DNA of 64,000 nucleotides, taken from contig CALSLT010000017.1 of NCBI GenBank assembly GCA_943787265.1, positions 496,001 through 560,000 of the forward strand. The letters are read 5' to 3'. The notes beneath the pieces were generated by a model, which did no database searches, was not told the origin of the DNA, and saw nothing but the letters and a program-made list of their open reading frames with translations. This DNA is from an uncultured Planctomycetaceae bacterium (lineage in GTDB: Bacteria > Planctomycetota > Planctomycetia > Planctomycetales > Planctomycetaceae). Below, one piece after another: positions 33,037 to 43,098 of this stretch (its first letter is position 1; each line of letters opens with the position of its first letter). A program made the position numbers and the translations under genes.

Positions 33037-35004
33037 TCAGAATCCGATTTTCTTAACCGCTTTCAGGTCGGGCAAGGACAGCCGCCACTCGATTGTGAAA
33101 AATTCAGGTTCAAGTGCCAGGCTGACTGATGACAACGCTGGATCATTCAGTTTTTCCTGCTCAGCCCCAGTCAGTCGTTGCATCAGTTTCAGGATGCGGC
33201 CAACGCTGCCCTGCCACTCGACTCCTCGCATATTGAGGAGCGGTGTGCCGTATGGAGTTTCCGGAACAGAAACCTCTTCGCCGTGTTCCATCGCCTGCAC
33301 ATTTCGAATCATCTCATCCAACCGTTCAATGTCCGATCCGAAGAAAACGCCAACGTGTTTTTCAAACTTCACCAGTCGAATTCGAGACCACTCTGCCCCG
33401 GCCAGGATAGGAAGCAGTCCCTGCATTTTTGAACTCGCGTTGATGCGAACTTCCATCACGTCAATGGAAGTGCCGAGTCGGTCTTCCGCGTCAGGATGGA
33501 AGATGAATACGGGTTTTGCGTTAGCCAGTACGCTCGACTTGAACGCCGCCGCCTGTTTCTCTGCAAGCTCTTCTCGAATCATCTTCTCGATCTGAGTCGC
33601 TCGCTTTGCCACTTCCGCATTTGTGCTGAGCTTTGCGTCGATCACAAGCGGAAGCGCCCGCTGACCGATTAAGACCAACCTTGTTGTCGCCGACTGGCGT
33701 TTTTCAAATTCTTCATCGCCCAACTGAAGGATCAGACGCTTCACAAGATTCTTCGTTCTCTCGTGATCGTCATCTTTTTCGGCAGATCCCAGAGCTGTTC
33801 TGTCGACGAGCGCGGCCAGACTCTGCAACTCGCTCATCAATACGTCAGGACGATCGGTCTCAAGAATTGACGCCATTGAAATCAGCCCGTGAGCCGCCGT
33901 GTTTTCTTCCTGGTAAATTCCGACGTTGTATCGGTTCGTTAGCGGCCAGATTTCGCCGAACAGTCCCAGCAGTTTCAATTGCTCGAACTGGCTGACGAAG
34001 TTCTGGTCGAGCATTTGCCGCCATCCCCACCACCAGATACCGCGACTCTCCCGGACCATCGCGATCATCGCAGGCTGAATCTGAGAAGTGTCAGTTCGCG
34101 CCGAAAGCCCAAACAGCAGTTCACCCGACGGCAAACCGGCCAGCGAAACACCTTCAGCAGGTGGAGAAAACTTCAGAATGCGTTGCCTGACTTCCGGTGG
34201 CGCGTCCTGTCCGAAGAAGACGTTGAAGCTGAATTCGAGACCGCGATCGACACTGATCGCGATGATGCCGTGCCTGGCTCCGTGCAGAATCGAAAACAAA
34301 TTGCGAATCGCCTCTTCTTCGGCGGCGTCAAGATCCTTGTGGCGGCTGATCCACTTCTCGGCTTCCTTTTCGGCACTTTCTTTTTCCAACTCTGCAGTCT
34401 TTGCTGACAGGCTTATTAAGCAATCAGCAGCGTCGAGATCCACAAGCCTTGAGCGGGGAATTGCATTCGCCAGAGGCTTGGCTTTCTTCAGCACGTCGTA
34501 GAGTTTTTTGTGACTGACGACCCACAGATATCGATCAACCATCCGGTAGTAGCGATGTTTGTGTCCGAAGGTCGAATGATCCTGTTCGACTGTTTTGCCA
34601 GCGACAAACTCGTCGTGATCAACTTTGAGCAATTTGGCCAACGCTTTCGTATCTGAAATTTCAACTCCGACGGCGACGGGTTTCTGCCACGTTCGCTTTA
34701 CCTTGGGTTCACCGATCAGTTCAGGCTCGAACCACATAATTCCGCACGGTGATTCGTCGAAGGCTGCTTCCTTCACCATTAGTTGGGAACCGACGATGCT
34801 GAACAACATCGACACGCCGCCTTTGAATCCCATTTCTTCGGCAAACTCGTCGCCTCGCTCTTTCAATTCAGTCACGTTGCGAAACATCAGAGCGTGCGAC
34901 GCATTTTCAGGCACCAACTGAGTCATCGTCGGCTGTTGAGCTTCGACCTGCGGCGTGTTGAATACCGCGAGGCATCCGATCAGAATCGCTGCGAAAGATT
35001 TCAT
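33037..35004 (-). CDS. Large secreted protein of unknown function
   Basis: A 655-residue protein with a clear signal peptide (MKSFAAILIGCLAVFNTPQVEAQQ). The rest is soluble with mixed structure; a segment near 400-480 (DEEFEKRQSATTRLVLIGQRALPLVIDAKLS) resembles a HEAT-like repeat common in planctomycete exoproteins. I recognise no catalytic motif. The start is placed at ATG 35004 because it begins the signal peptide; the frame is open for 47 more codons. It converges with the DUF1080 gene across a palindrome and diverges from the Gfo/Idh/MocA gene. Confidence 0.72.
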   Translation of the reverse strand: MKSFAAILIGCLAVFNTPQVEAQQPTMTQLVPENASHALMFRNVTELKERGDEFAEEMGFKGGVSMLFSIVGSQLMVKEAAFDESPCGIMWFEPELIGEPKVKRTWQKPVAVGVEISDTKALAKLLKVDHDEFVAGKTVEQDHSTFGHKHRYYRMVDRYLWVVSHKKLYDVLKKAKPLANAIPRSRLVDLDAADCLISLSAKTAELEKESAEKEAEKWISRHKDLDAAEEEAIRNLFSILHGARHGIIAISVDRGLEFSFNVFFGQDAPPEVRQRILKFSPPAEGVSLAGLPSGELLFGLSARTDTSQIQPAMIAMVRESRGIWWWGWRQMLDQNFVSQFEQLKLLGLFGEIWPLTNRYNVGIYQEENTAAHGLISMASILETDRPDVLMSELQSLAALVDRTALGSAEKDDDHERTKNLVKRLILQLGDEEFEKRQSATTRLVLIGQRALPLVIDAKLSTNAEVAKRATQIEKMIREELAEKQAAAFKSSVLANAKPVFIFHPDAEDRLGTSIDVMEVRINASSKMQGLLPILAGAEWSRIRLVKFEKHVGVFFGSDIERLDEMIRNVQAMEHGEEVSVPETPYGTPLLNMRGVEWQGSVGRILKLMQRLTGAEQEKLNDPALSSVSLALEPEFFTIEWRLSLPDLKAVKKIGF

Positions 35005-35161
35005 CGTCGAGGTCCTTGAATCGGAACAACAGCCAGGCCATAAAGATTTGACACTCAGCATGGCAACGTACCTGGATTGTTTTTCAAAGGTTTCAGCCGA
35101 TTCGCGGTAGTCAGAATTCTTCAGCATCAAGCAACGCCCACACAATCGGAGAAGTCAGAAT

Positions 35162-36142
35162 ATGGCCGCTATTCGTTACGGACAAATCGGCGTCGGACAT
35201 GCTCACGCTACAAAGATGAGTGTCTATCGGAATTCGTCTGACTACGAAGTGGTCGGCGTTGCCGAATCGGATCCGGAACTCAGAAAACGTTTTGCCGACC
35301 ACGCGGCCTATCGTGACCTGAAATGGATGACCGAAGAGGAACTGCTCAACACTCCTGGTCTGCAGGTCGTTGGTGTCGAGACGAAAGTCCGCGACCTGCT
35401 GCCAACCGCTGAAAAGTGCATCGCCGCTGGCAAACACGTTCACATCGATAAGCCCGCTGGCGAGTCATTACCGAAGTTTCGAAGCATTCTGGATGAGGCA
35501 TCTCGCAGACACCTTGCCGTCCAGATGGGATACATGTATCGCTTCAACCCGGCCGTCGTATTCATGAGGGACTGCCTCAAGAAAGGCTGGCTGGGCGAAC
35601 CGTTCGAAGTCCACACCGTGATGAGCAAAGTCGTACCTGCTTCATCACGCAAAGGCCTGGCCGACTACCCAGGCGGAATCATGTTCGAGCTCGGCTGTCA
35701 CATTCTTGACCTGGCAGTCGGAGTGCTTGGCAAGCCGGAGTCGGTTCACGCCGTACGTCAACACGCTGCAAACATTGACGATTCGCTGGTCGATAACATG
35801 CTCGCAACGCTGACCTATCCAAAAGCGATCGCCACCGTAAAGTCGAGCGCGATGGAAGTTGAAGGCTTCGCCCGTCGGCACTTCGTCGTCTGCGGAACGG
35901 AAGGCACGTTCCACATAGAACCGCTTGACCGTCCGAATGTTCGAGTTGCGTTTTCAACTGCCCGCAGCAAATACAAGAAGGGCTATCAGACGGTCGAGTT
36001 CGGAAGCTACTCGCGATACACCGGCGACGCCGCAGACCTGGCTGCGATCATCCGCGGCGAGAAAGATCCGGAATTCAGCTACGACCACGATCTGGCCGTG
36101 CAGGAAACATTGCTCAAGGCCTGTGGCATGCCACTCACTTAG
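35162..36142 (+). CDS. Gfo/Idh/MocA family oxidoreductase
   Basis: A 326-residue NAD(P)-dependent dehydrogenase of the glucose-fructose oxidoreductase/inositol dehydrogenase family. The N-terminal Rossmann fold begins IRYGQIGVGHAHATKM; the second conserved block is GKHVHIDKPAGES, with the usual EKP replaced by DKP. The C-terminal domain starts near QMGYMYRFNPAVVFM. GGAGAAG precedes the ATG by about 7 nt. These enzymes usually oxidise or reduce sugars, and many occur in planctomycete carbohydrate clusters. The substrate cannot be told. No export signal is present. Confidence 0.9.
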   Translation: MAAIRYGQIGVGHAHATKMSVYRNSSDYEVVGVAESDPELRKRFADHAAYRDLKWMTEEELLNTPGLQVVGVETKVRDLLPTAEKCIAAGKHVHIDKPAGESLPKFRSILDEASRRHLAVQMGYMYRFNPAVVFMRDCLKKGWLGEPFEVHTVMSKVVPASSRKGLADYPGGIMFELGCHILDLAVGVLGKPESVHAVRQHAANIDDSLVDNMLATLTYPKAIATVKSSAMEVEGFARRHFVVCGTEGTFHIEPLDRPNVRVAFSTARSKYKKGYQTVEFGSYSRYTGDAADLAAIIRGEKDPEFSYDHDLAVQETLLKACGMPLT

Positions 36143-36167
36143 AACCATTCGTCGTCAGGCTGCATGC

Positions 36168-36192
36168 CGTGCGAGTTTTTGAGTCTCGCACG
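36168..36192 (+). terminator. Stem-loop after the Gfo/Idh/MocA gene
   Basis: CGTGCGAG-TTTTTGAGT-CTCGCACG, an 8-bp perfect stem, lies 26 bp after the stop codon. There is no T tract after the stem, so this is only a possible terminator. CACGAAGGCACAAAGACACG, which follows, resembles another common intergenic phrase. Confidence 0.4.
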
Positions 36193-36264
36193 AAGGCACA
36201 AAGACACGAAGCGTGGCGAGAGCCCGCAATGAATGCCCGATTCGCTTTACGAATCGGCAAGCAA

Positions 36265-37668
36265 TTACATGTTCGTTTTTGAATCCGACGCTGCTCCGAG
36301 GATTGATTCCAGCGCCGCGTTGATGTCGGCGTCGTGCGAGTGACTGTGCGAGTAAACTCGGAAGATCAGAAAGCTGACGGGCAACGTTCGAAACAACTCG
36401 TCGTCCATCAGTTCGACCGGTTCGTCATAGCCGGGTGTCAACAGCCAGTTCTGCCCGCCCGCCGGCAATCGAGCACTCGGCCGGTGGTAATGTCGGGCAA
36501 CGTCCAACCGCAACGGGATGTCCTGAAGCGCCGACGGAAGGGCAGACCGCAGCCGCTTTTCGACAAGTTCTTTCTCAGAGAAGATCGTCGTTTGAGCATT
36601 CATCGCCGAATGAAAGTTGATCGTTCGCTCGGCCGACATCTTCCACGACGAATCGCGATGCAGGATCGATTGCCACTGCGAGCCCAGAAGTGCGATTTCG
36701 GGATCCTTGCTGTTCGACCAGCGTTGCACGTCGACAAGGAAAGTGGACTCGTTGAATTGCCGGTAAGCGTCAAGGTTGTCGATCGGGTTTCCCTGAAACA
36801 GGTGCTGCATCGTCTCGGCGAAGATGTCTTCCAGTGAAAGATCGAGTGCTCTCACGGTCCGATGGAAATAGATTGAGCGGAACAGATTTGCTCTCGTCTC
36901 GATGAAGTGAACCAGCGCCGATCGCCCACGAGCGTGAATTGTTAATCCGGCTGGCGTGAAGAAACTGTAGTGAAGCAACCTCGACAGATCGAACGCCTTT
37001 GTGTTGTAGCCAGACATGTAAGCATCACGCAGAACGAAATCCATGTTGTCGACGGTGTAGATCCCGCTGAAGAGTGCACGTAACTTTCGGAGCCAGTCCG
37101 GATTTCCGTCACTTTCGTCGCCGGGTTGCGGGCGGCGAATTAGCCAGCCGATTTGCCGAGGATCGAGTTCTTCAAGCGGCCCAAGCGTGCCGTTCGGATT
37201 CCGCCGAATCCTGCACAGCAGATCCCCGAGCTCCTTTTCGATGACCACCGCGCCGATGTCTTCATGCGTGACGTCAAACTGATCGAGATACTGATCATCA
37301 AAGAAATGACCGAATGGACCGTGCCCGACATCATGCAGCAGGGCTGCCATGCGGACCAGACTTTCGACGTACGGTCTCGACGGCACGTTCGGACAGACGC
37401 TGGCCAGAGATTCGTACCAGTAGTCCATCGCTTTTGACGCAAGGTGCATCGCCCCCAGAACATGCTGAAACCGCATGTGCTCGGCCGACGGAAATACGAA
37501 CCACGCCGTCTGCAACTGGTGAATGTGCCTAAGCCGTTGAACCCAGGGGTGATCGATAATCTCCTGCTCCGCGACCTCGCCCTCCGGCAGGTTGTCACCG
37601 GAAATGAACGGGATATACCCGTGAACGGGGTCGTGGCTGAGACTTTCAGAAACGAAATCGCGCGGCAT
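36265..37668 (-). CDS. HD-domain phosphohydrolase (dNTPase-like)
   Basis: A 467-residue soluble metal-dependent phosphohydrolase. The HD signature is split as in the dGTPase/SAMHD1-like group: RFQHVLGAMHLASKAMD provides the first His and AALLHDVGHGPFGHFFDD the HD pair with a following GHxxxGH. MPRDFVSESLSHDPVHGYIPF is the family-type N-terminus, so the ATG at 37668 is preferred; the frame extends 26 codons upstream. Related proteins hydrolyse dNTPs to deoxynucleosides and triphosphate. Substrate and regulation here are unknown. It diverges from the K+ transporter gene. Confidence 0.87.
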   Translation of the reverse strand: MPRDFVSESLSHDPVHGYIPFISGDNLPEGEVAEQEIIDHPWVQRLRHIHQLQTAWFVFPSAEHMRFQHVLGAMHLASKAMDYWYESLASVCPNVPSRPYVESLVRMAALLHDVGHGPFGHFFDDQYLDQFDVTHEDIGAVVIEKELGDLLCRIRRNPNGTLGPLEELDPRQIGWLIRRPQPGDESDGNPDWLRKLRALFSGIYTVDNMDFVLRDAYMSGYNTKAFDLSRLLHYSFFTPAGLTIHARGRSALVHFIETRANLFRSIYFHRTVRALDLSLEDIFAETMQHLFQGNPIDNLDAYRQFNESTFLVDVQRWSNSKDPEIALLGSQWQSILHRDSSWKMSAERTINFHSAMNAQTTIFSEKELVEKRLRSALPSALQDIPLRLDVARHYHRPSARLPAGGQNWLLTPGYDEPVELMDDELFRTLPVSFLIFRVYSHSHSHDADINAALESILGAASDSKTNM

Positions 37669-37908
37669 GACTTGCCGACTCCTGAGAAAACCTGATTTTG
37701 CCCGTCGCCCCGACTGAACGAGCTGAAATTTCGAGGCGGTATCCAACGAAACCGAGCGGCCACGCGGAGTATAGCAGCCGTATTTTTACTCGCATTGGTC
37801 CAGAGCACGGATCGTTCGTTTGGCGGATTCGGCTTTGTCCACCAGGATGCCGCCTTCGCTGTGCATCAGTTCCGCCTTTCTATAAGTCGCCAGCCACGAG
37901 CACCCAGT

Positions 37909-39753
37909 ATGTCACCCGAACGGACAACTCTGTCTGGTAGAACGCCATCGAGCGGACCAAGCGAAGACCGTCTTCGTTTGATTCTCGAACGCCTGACTGT
38001 GATCGCCACTCCCGCTTACGCCGTCGGTCTCGCTTCAACAGTGCTGCAGCATGGGATCTCAGGTGAGGGAGTCCTGTGGGAATTTGGACTTTTCGCGTGT
38101 CTGGCGATGCTGGTGAGAGCGGCGATTGTTGGCTTACGCTGCTACCTGAGTGATGACCGTTCGGATTTCTTCCATCTAAATCGACGAGCGTGCGTGTTTT
38201 CAGGAATCTGGATTCTCGGGTCGATCGTGCTTTTAACGTTCGGGCCGGTATTACCCGTTTGGTACGGAAGCAGTCGCGGAGCCGCGCTGGTTGCATGGTC
38301 GGAGATGTTTCTGTTGCTGATCGGATTGGCTCAATTGCTGAAGTTTGTCAGCAGCACGACCAGTCGGAGCAATCCGGCGATGATTTTTGTTGTGTCATTT
38401 GTTGGACTGATTTTCGTTGGGACTTTGCTTCTTCTGCTTCCGGGCAGCGTTACGGCGCAAGCCGACGACGTTAGTTTGTTGGAGCGTTGCCGCGTTGCTC
38501 TCTTTACCGCCACAAGTGCGTCGTGTGTAACCGGGCTGGTCGTTGTTCCAACCGGCGGGCCAGACGCATGGTGGAGTCGCTTTGGCCAGGTCGTGATCAT
38601 GGTCCTCTTCCAGATCGGCGGCCTGGGCATGATGAGTTTGAGCGCGACGTTTGCGCTACTGATGGGCAACCGGCTGGCGTTTCGCGAAAGTGCCGCCGTC
38701 ACTGAGGTGTCGGAAGCATCAACGGTCCGAGACGTCCGGCAATTGTTGATTGCGATTGTCAGTTTCACGTTGATTGCCGAGGCGATTGGAGCAGTCCTGC
38801 TTTCCACTCTCTGGAGCGACCTTCCACTCGGCGAACGCGCATTTTATGGCACGTTTCACTCAATCAGTGCGTTCTGTAATGCAGGCTTCTCACTGACTGG
38901 TCAGAGTTTTCTGGGCTGGGGGACTCGGTGGCAGATTTGGGGAGTCGTTTGCGGACTGATCATCGTAGGAAGCCTTGGCTTTGGCACGTTGCGTTCTCTC
39001 TGGGCAACGGTGCTGTTGTCATGGCGGAATTCGCGCGAACCTTCCTCGCTGTTCAGACGCCGCCGACTGCGAGAACAGTTGCCACTTTCACCACGGCTCA
39101 TCCTTACGACCACGGCCATATTGTTGATTGGCGGCGCGTTCGTTTACGGCATGCTGGAGTCAGTCGGTGATCAAAGCGACGCGACGTTCGGAACTCGCGT
39201 CGCGGATGCATGGTTTCAATCGGTCACATTCCGAACTGCGGGCTTCAACACCGTCGATCATGGCGAACTCAATCCTGCGACTAAGCTGTTTTCCATCGGC
39301 CTAATGTTTATCGGGGCTTCCCCCGGTTCGACTGGCGGCGGCGTCAAGACGGTGGCGCTGGCCATCGTTGTTCTTGCTTTGATTGCGATTCTGCGTGGCC
39401 GAAACCAAGTCGAATGCTATGGCCGGATGATTCCTGAGAAACAGGTCCGGTACGCCTTTGTTATTGTCGCGATGGGTCTGGCAGCAACAATGACCTCAAC
39501 TCTGCTACTGACAGTGTTCGAGGCCGACTCGTTTTCGTTTCTCGACATCCTGTACGAGGCAACAAGTGCCTGTGCGACTGTTGGAGTTTCGACGGGGATC
39601 ACCGGGGACCTGACACCTGCCTCACAACTCGTTGTTGCCGCGACAATGTTTCTCGGCCGCGTCGGCCCTTTGACATTGCTGATCGCACTTGCCGGGACCA
39701 GCCAAACGACCAGTCAGTACCAGTATCCGCAGGAGCGAGTGTCACTCGGATAG
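37909..39753 (+). CDS. TrkH/KtrB-type potassium uptake protein
   Basis: A 614-residue membrane protein with four M1-P-M2 repeats. The P-loop/filter segments are TATSASCVTGLVVVPT, FHSISAFCNAGFSL, SVTFRTAGFNTVDHG and ATSACATVGVSTGITG, and the M2C hinge is GASPGSTGGGVKT. It would transport K+ (or Na+) across the inner membrane and normally needs a cytosolic RCK ring (TrkA/KtrA). No such gene is adjacent; the RCK-bearing channel at 50970-51962 is not an obvious partner. I start at MSPERTT (37909); 38 further codons upstream are open but lack export or membrane features. The N-terminal extension before the first repeat adds about four helices. Confidence 0.9.
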   Translation: MSPERTTLSGRTPSSGPSEDRLRLILERLTVIATPAYAVGLASTVLQHGISGEGVLWEFGLFACLAMLVRAAIVGLRCYLSDDRSDFFHLNRRACVFSGIWILGSIVLLTFGPVLPVWYGSSRGAALVAWSEMFLLLIGLAQLLKFVSSTTSRSNPAMIFVVSFVGLIFVGTLLLLLPGSVTAQADDVSLLERCRVALFTATSASCVTGLVVVPTGGPDAWWSRFGQVVIMVLFQIGGLGMMSLSATFALLMGNRLAFRESAAVTEVSEASTVRDVRQLLIAIVSFTLIAEAIGAVLLSTLWSDLPLGERAFYGTFHSISAFCNAGFSLTGQSFLGWGTRWQIWGVVCGLIIVGSLGFGTLRSLWATVLLSWRNSREPSSLFRRRRLREQLPLSPRLILTTTAILLIGGAFVYGMLESVGDQSDATFGTRVADAWFQSVTFRTAGFNTVDHGELNPATKLFSIGLMFIGASPGSTGGGVKTVALAIVVLALIAILRGRNQVECYGRMIPEKQVRYAFVIVAMGLAATMTSTLLLTVFEADSFSFLDILYEATSACATVGVSTGITGDLTPASQLVVAATMFLGRVGPLTLLIALAGTSQTTSQYQYPQERVSLG

Positions 39754-39793
39754 CCGAACTGAGTCGACTGCCATTGGGCGGGGCGAAACGTCG

Positions 39794-40006
39794 TCAGAAT
39801 ATTACGAAGAGCAAAATCGGGCCGATGATCAACGCGTAAAAAATAATCCCGACAATCGCCAGTTGCCAATTTTTCGTCTGTCGCTCGTTTCCAGGCTTCA
39901 AGACGAGATCGACCACGAAGCTGGGGATCTTGATGAGGAGCGTGAACACGACCTGGATAAACATGCCGACTAAAGAAACGACAAGTTCAAGTATGAGTTC
40001 GAGCAT
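39794..40006 (-). CDS. Small two-helix membrane protein, unknown function
   Basis: Seventy residues, MLELILELVVSLVGMF and onward, with two hydrophobic segments (about 4-35 and 48-70) joined by the charged KPGNERQTKN. GGAG precedes the ATG. It fills the gap between the K+ transporter and the kinase gene and has low-complexity hydrophobic content typical of real small membrane proteins. No family is recognised. Confidence 0.55.
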   Translation of the reverse strand: MLELILELVVSLVGMFIQVVFTLLIKIPSFVVDLVLKPGNERQTKNWQLAIVGIIFYALIIGPILLFVIF

Positions 40007-40072
40007 GGCTCCGTAACCCGACCAATTCCGGCCTGACGCGACGATGTGACAGGGACTGGTTCTGACGGGGGG

Positions 40073-42451
40073 TTATTCCGTTGCGTTCGCAATCAGACTG
40101 GACGACTTCGGCCGCCGATTGTTTGTCAACTTTCTTTCCGTCCATCGTTCGAGTTTGGTCCCGTGAAGTGGGTCGAGCAAATATAGAGTTCTATGCTGTG
40201 TCGACCGCCGGCCATCGGCTTGTTCCGTGAACTGCTTTGCTTCTTCGGTTTCCAGGATCGACTCAGGCATGAAGATCTTGAGGTTGTTCCAGTATGCAAC
40301 ATCCAAACCAACATCTACGCCTCGCCGAAACTCATCAAACGCACTTTGCGCCCACTCCGCCTTTGCTACGGGGGCGTTGCCTGCCACGATCCTCGTAAAG
40401 GTGACGTAGAGCTCTGACGCAGTTTTGTACTTCGCAGGAACATCGCTGCAGTCTTCAATCAAACTGACCAGAAGCTGATCATCGAACTTGTGTATTCGCT
40501 TCCCACGGGCTCCTCGACGCTGCCAGATCATTGAGTACGCATAAGCGAGTATCAGGTTGGCAGTGGTCGTGTCGCCCCCCATCAGTCGCACTTTCTCGAG
40601 CACTTCAACGGCCTCGTCGTACTGGCCACTCTTCCAATAGCTGTATCCAAGGTTTGTCAGGAGCTCTGGAGTCTCAAGTCCGCCCGCGATTGCGTCCTTG
40701 TATTGCATAATCGCGAGAGAATGCTCATCCACTCCCGCGAAGCATAGTCCACTAAGGGCCGCTTTTTCTGGGGTGCCGTCGTTGTAGATTCTGTTTCCGG
40801 CTCGCGCCGCCGCCTCGACGTTTCCAAGATGGAAGTTCGCCCGGATCCATCCGAACTCAGCTCCTTCGTGCCCATCGTCAAACTGTTTTGCTTTCAGGAA
40901 GAGCTGTTCCGCCTTCTCGAATTCTCTGGCTTCAAGAGCGTCGTATCCATCTGCGACCCAGCCAGCGAGTTTTGCTTCAGGCGTCAGTTCAGGCACCACG
41001 ATCGGAACGGCGCGGAGTGTTTCTGAAGAATCTGCAGTCTCCGGCTGAGTGCCATTCAGTGGTAGAAATGTCACCGCAAAAAGAAGCGAGGCAGCAGCAA
41101 TCGTCATTTTTATGATCGAAGCTCGCTTTGATCGGGACTCGACCTTTGAGACGCCATGGTCGATCTCGCTGAGTCTTTCGATCAGTTCCTCTGCGCTTTG
41201 CGGCCGCATCTCCGGTTCGTAGTTCAAGCATTCCTGAATCAGACTGTCGAAGGCCGCCGAAACTTGCGGATTTAAACTATGAATCGACTCCGGCATCGTT
41301 CGCCGACGTTCCAACAGTGATTGAACTCCGTCGTCGGCAGGTGGCGCTGCGCCAAACGGCAGTTTGCCGGTCAACAGTTCGTAAATCGTCGCGGCGAGTC
41401 CATAGACGTCGGTTTGAGGACCGATTGTGCTGTAACCTTCACCGGCAAAGGCTCGGATTTGTTCTGGGGCCATGTATGGCAACGTCCCGCCGACGTTTGC
41501 GGGGCTGGCGACAGCGTTCTGTCGGAATGCGACGTTGAAATCGACCAGTGTTGGCTTTCCTTCGGGGGTAACCAGAACGTTCGTCGGCTTAAGGTCGCAA
41601 TGCACGATGTTCTGCGCGTGCGATGCCGCCAGAGCTTCGGCCAGGCTCAACATCAGATCTTTGGCCCAGGTGGCGAATGTTTTGTCCGACCAGGTGGGAG
41701 CTCCCGACGCGATCTTGTTTCGTGTCCGGACTTCGTCCCAGACCAATTCTGCTGAGGTTGGGTGACCGTTCCGTCCGGCGGCGGCTTTGCGTACAATGTC
41801 GTGCAGTGTTGAACGACTCGTCAACGGCATGCAGATAGCAGTCATGCCGAGCTCGGGGATCTGCCGCACGTAATGCACTGCCCCAATTCCGCTGTGCGTA
41901 AGAGTTGCGAGCGTTCGCGCCTCGTGAGTGTCCTGGCGACAGATCTTGACCGCGACCTTGCGGTTTTCATAACCGAGTTCGCTAGCCACAAATACTCGTG
42001 AAAACCCGCCACGCCCCAACGGTTCGACGAGTTTGAAGCCTGCAATCTGCTCGCCGACAGCCGGCCATTTGACGTTATCTTCTTTCGGTGCCAGAACACT
42101 CTGAAACCATCCCGTCATTTCCTGCAAGGCGCGTTCGAAGACAAGCGAGTCGAGCAACTGCGATCGCACGTGTGGGAACCGTTCGGCGAAGTCAGAGGCT
42201 GCCAGACTTTCGCCTGCACTTTTTCGCCCCTCGAATTCTGCGATTGCCAGTTCGACGATGGCTCGGGGTGAATCGTGCAGTTGTGGAAATCGAGCCAGTG
42301 CGACGTCAACGCGAATAGGCTCATCTTCCGGCCAGTCCCACATGACATCACTGATCAGGCTGTGCTGTTCGACGGGCAATGTAGGTTCCAAATTTTGCTT
42401 GCCAGTTGACGCGGCGACGCTTTTTCTGAACTTTTGAAGAAAGCTAATCAT
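40073..42451 (-). CDS. Ser/Thr protein kinase with TPR-like C-terminal region
   Basis: A 792-residue membrane kinase. Residues 45-105 form the planctomycete-type N-terminal helical segment (DVALARFPQL... SDFAERFPHVRSQLLDSL). The kinase domain (about 137-420) has the loop GRGGFSRV, VAVKI (Lys169), NIVHCDLKPTN (HCD instead of HRD, 284-291), VDFN (DFN instead of DFG, 303-306) and MAPEQ. One membrane helix (about 440-460) is followed by repeats reading like TPRs (ALEAREFEKAEQLFLKAKQFD, YSYWKSGQYDEAVEVLEKV). It lies 50 bp after an ECF sigma gene on the same strand. Catalytic Lys and Asp residues are retained, so activity is plausible. Confidence 0.9.
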   Translation of the reverse strand: MISFLQKFRKSVAASTGKQNLEPTLPVEQHSLISDVMWDWPEDEPIRVDVALARFPQLHDSPRAIVELAIAEFEGRKSAGESLAASDFAERFPHVRSQLLDSLVFERALQEMTGWFQSVLAPKEDNVKWPAVGEQIAGFKLVEPLGRGGFSRVFVASELGYENRKVAVKICRQDTHEARTLATLTHSGIGAVHYVRQIPELGMTAICMPLTSRSTLHDIVRKAAAGRNGHPTSAELVWDEVRTRNKIASGAPTWSDKTFATWAKDLMLSLAEALAASHAQNIVHCDLKPTNVLVTPEGKPTLVDFNVAFRQNAVASPANVGGTLPYMAPEQIRAFAGEGYSTIGPQTDVYGLAATIYELLTGKLPFGAAPPADDGVQSLLERRRTMPESIHSLNPQVSAAFDSLIQECLNYEPEMRPQSAEELIERLSEIDHGVSKVESRSKRASIIKMTIAAASLLFAVTFLPLNGTQPETADSSETLRAVPIVVPELTPEAKLAGWVADGYDALEAREFEKAEQLFLKAKQFDDGHEGAEFGWIRANFHLGNVEAAARAGNRIYNDGTPEKAALSGLCFAGVDEHSLAIMQYKDAIAGGLETPELLTNLGYSYWKSGQYDEAVEVLEKVRLMGGDTTTANLILAYAYSMIWQRRGARGKRIHKFDDQLLVSLIEDCSDVPAKYKTASELYVTFTRIVAGNAPVAKAEWAQSAFDEFRRGVDVGLDVAYWNNLKIFMPESILETEEAKQFTEQADGRRSTQHRTLYLLDPLHGTKLERWTERKLTNNRRPKSSSLIANATE

Positions 42452-42501
42452 GTTGCTTTGTTTCCGTTCGTATCGTTGCCTGGCGGCCTGCGAAATTCGG
42501 G

Positions 42502-43098
42502 TCAGCCTGCGTCGCGATCCGAGTTCCTCTTGAACATGTCACGGCACTGCTGGATTACTCGTCGGATTCCTCTGCCACTTCGATCAGTCTTTTCGGCGAT
42601 TTCGTCGCTGGTGTGCCCTTGCCGGTGCAGCTCCAGAATCGTTCGTTTTTCCGTCGAAAGACCCTTCGTACGGACATCCCATTCGTCGTCGATGGCGACC
42701 GCCTGGCTTGGGGTCAAATCACCGGTTGTCAAGGCGCTCTGTCCGGGGCCATCTGCTTCTGGCAAATCGCATTCGCGGTAGACGTCATTGCACTGGGCCC
42801 GCATTTTTCGGTCACGATCAATGAGCTTGTTGCCAGCGACCTTTGCGAGATACTGCATTAGATGTTCCGGCGTTTCGATCTTTGCGACGCGATCAACGTC
42901 CGAAAAAATCGATCCCCAGACCGACTGCATGCAATCTTCGGTTCCGTAGAGGATTCGCATTTTTCGAGTTCGAAATCGCCTGCGAATCGCTCGCGTAACG
43001 TGCGCACCGTATCGGTCAACGACGAGCTCAGCGGCAGCGGTGTCACCTTCGCCGAGCCGGCGCATCAGGGATTTAAAGTCATCCATGCCGTCTATCAT
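42502..43098 (-). CDS. ECF-type RNA polymerase sigma factor
   Basis: A 198-residue sigma factor beginning MIDGMDDFKSLMRRLGEGD (Met5 is an alternative start). Region 2 contains RYGAHVTRAIRRRF and DCMQSVWGSIFSDV. Region 4 is at about 140-190 with LSTEKRTILELHRQGHTSDEIAEKTDRSGRGIRRVI. It differs clearly from the two sigma factors at 27257 and 62798 and pairs with a kinase that lacks the zinc finger, so it represents a second type of sigma/kinase module. The divergent beta-barrel gene starts 471 bp away. Confidence 0.9.
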   Translation of the reverse strand: MIDGMDDFKSLMRRLGEGDTAAAELVVDRYGAHVTRAIRRRFRTRKMRILYGTEDCMQSVWGSIFSDVDRVAKIETPEHLMQYLAKVAGNKLIDRDRKMRAQCNDVYRECDLPEADGPGQSALTTGDLTPSQAVAIDDEWDVRTKGLSTEKRTILELHRQGHTSDEIAEKTDRSGRGIRRVIQQCRDMFKRNSDRDAG

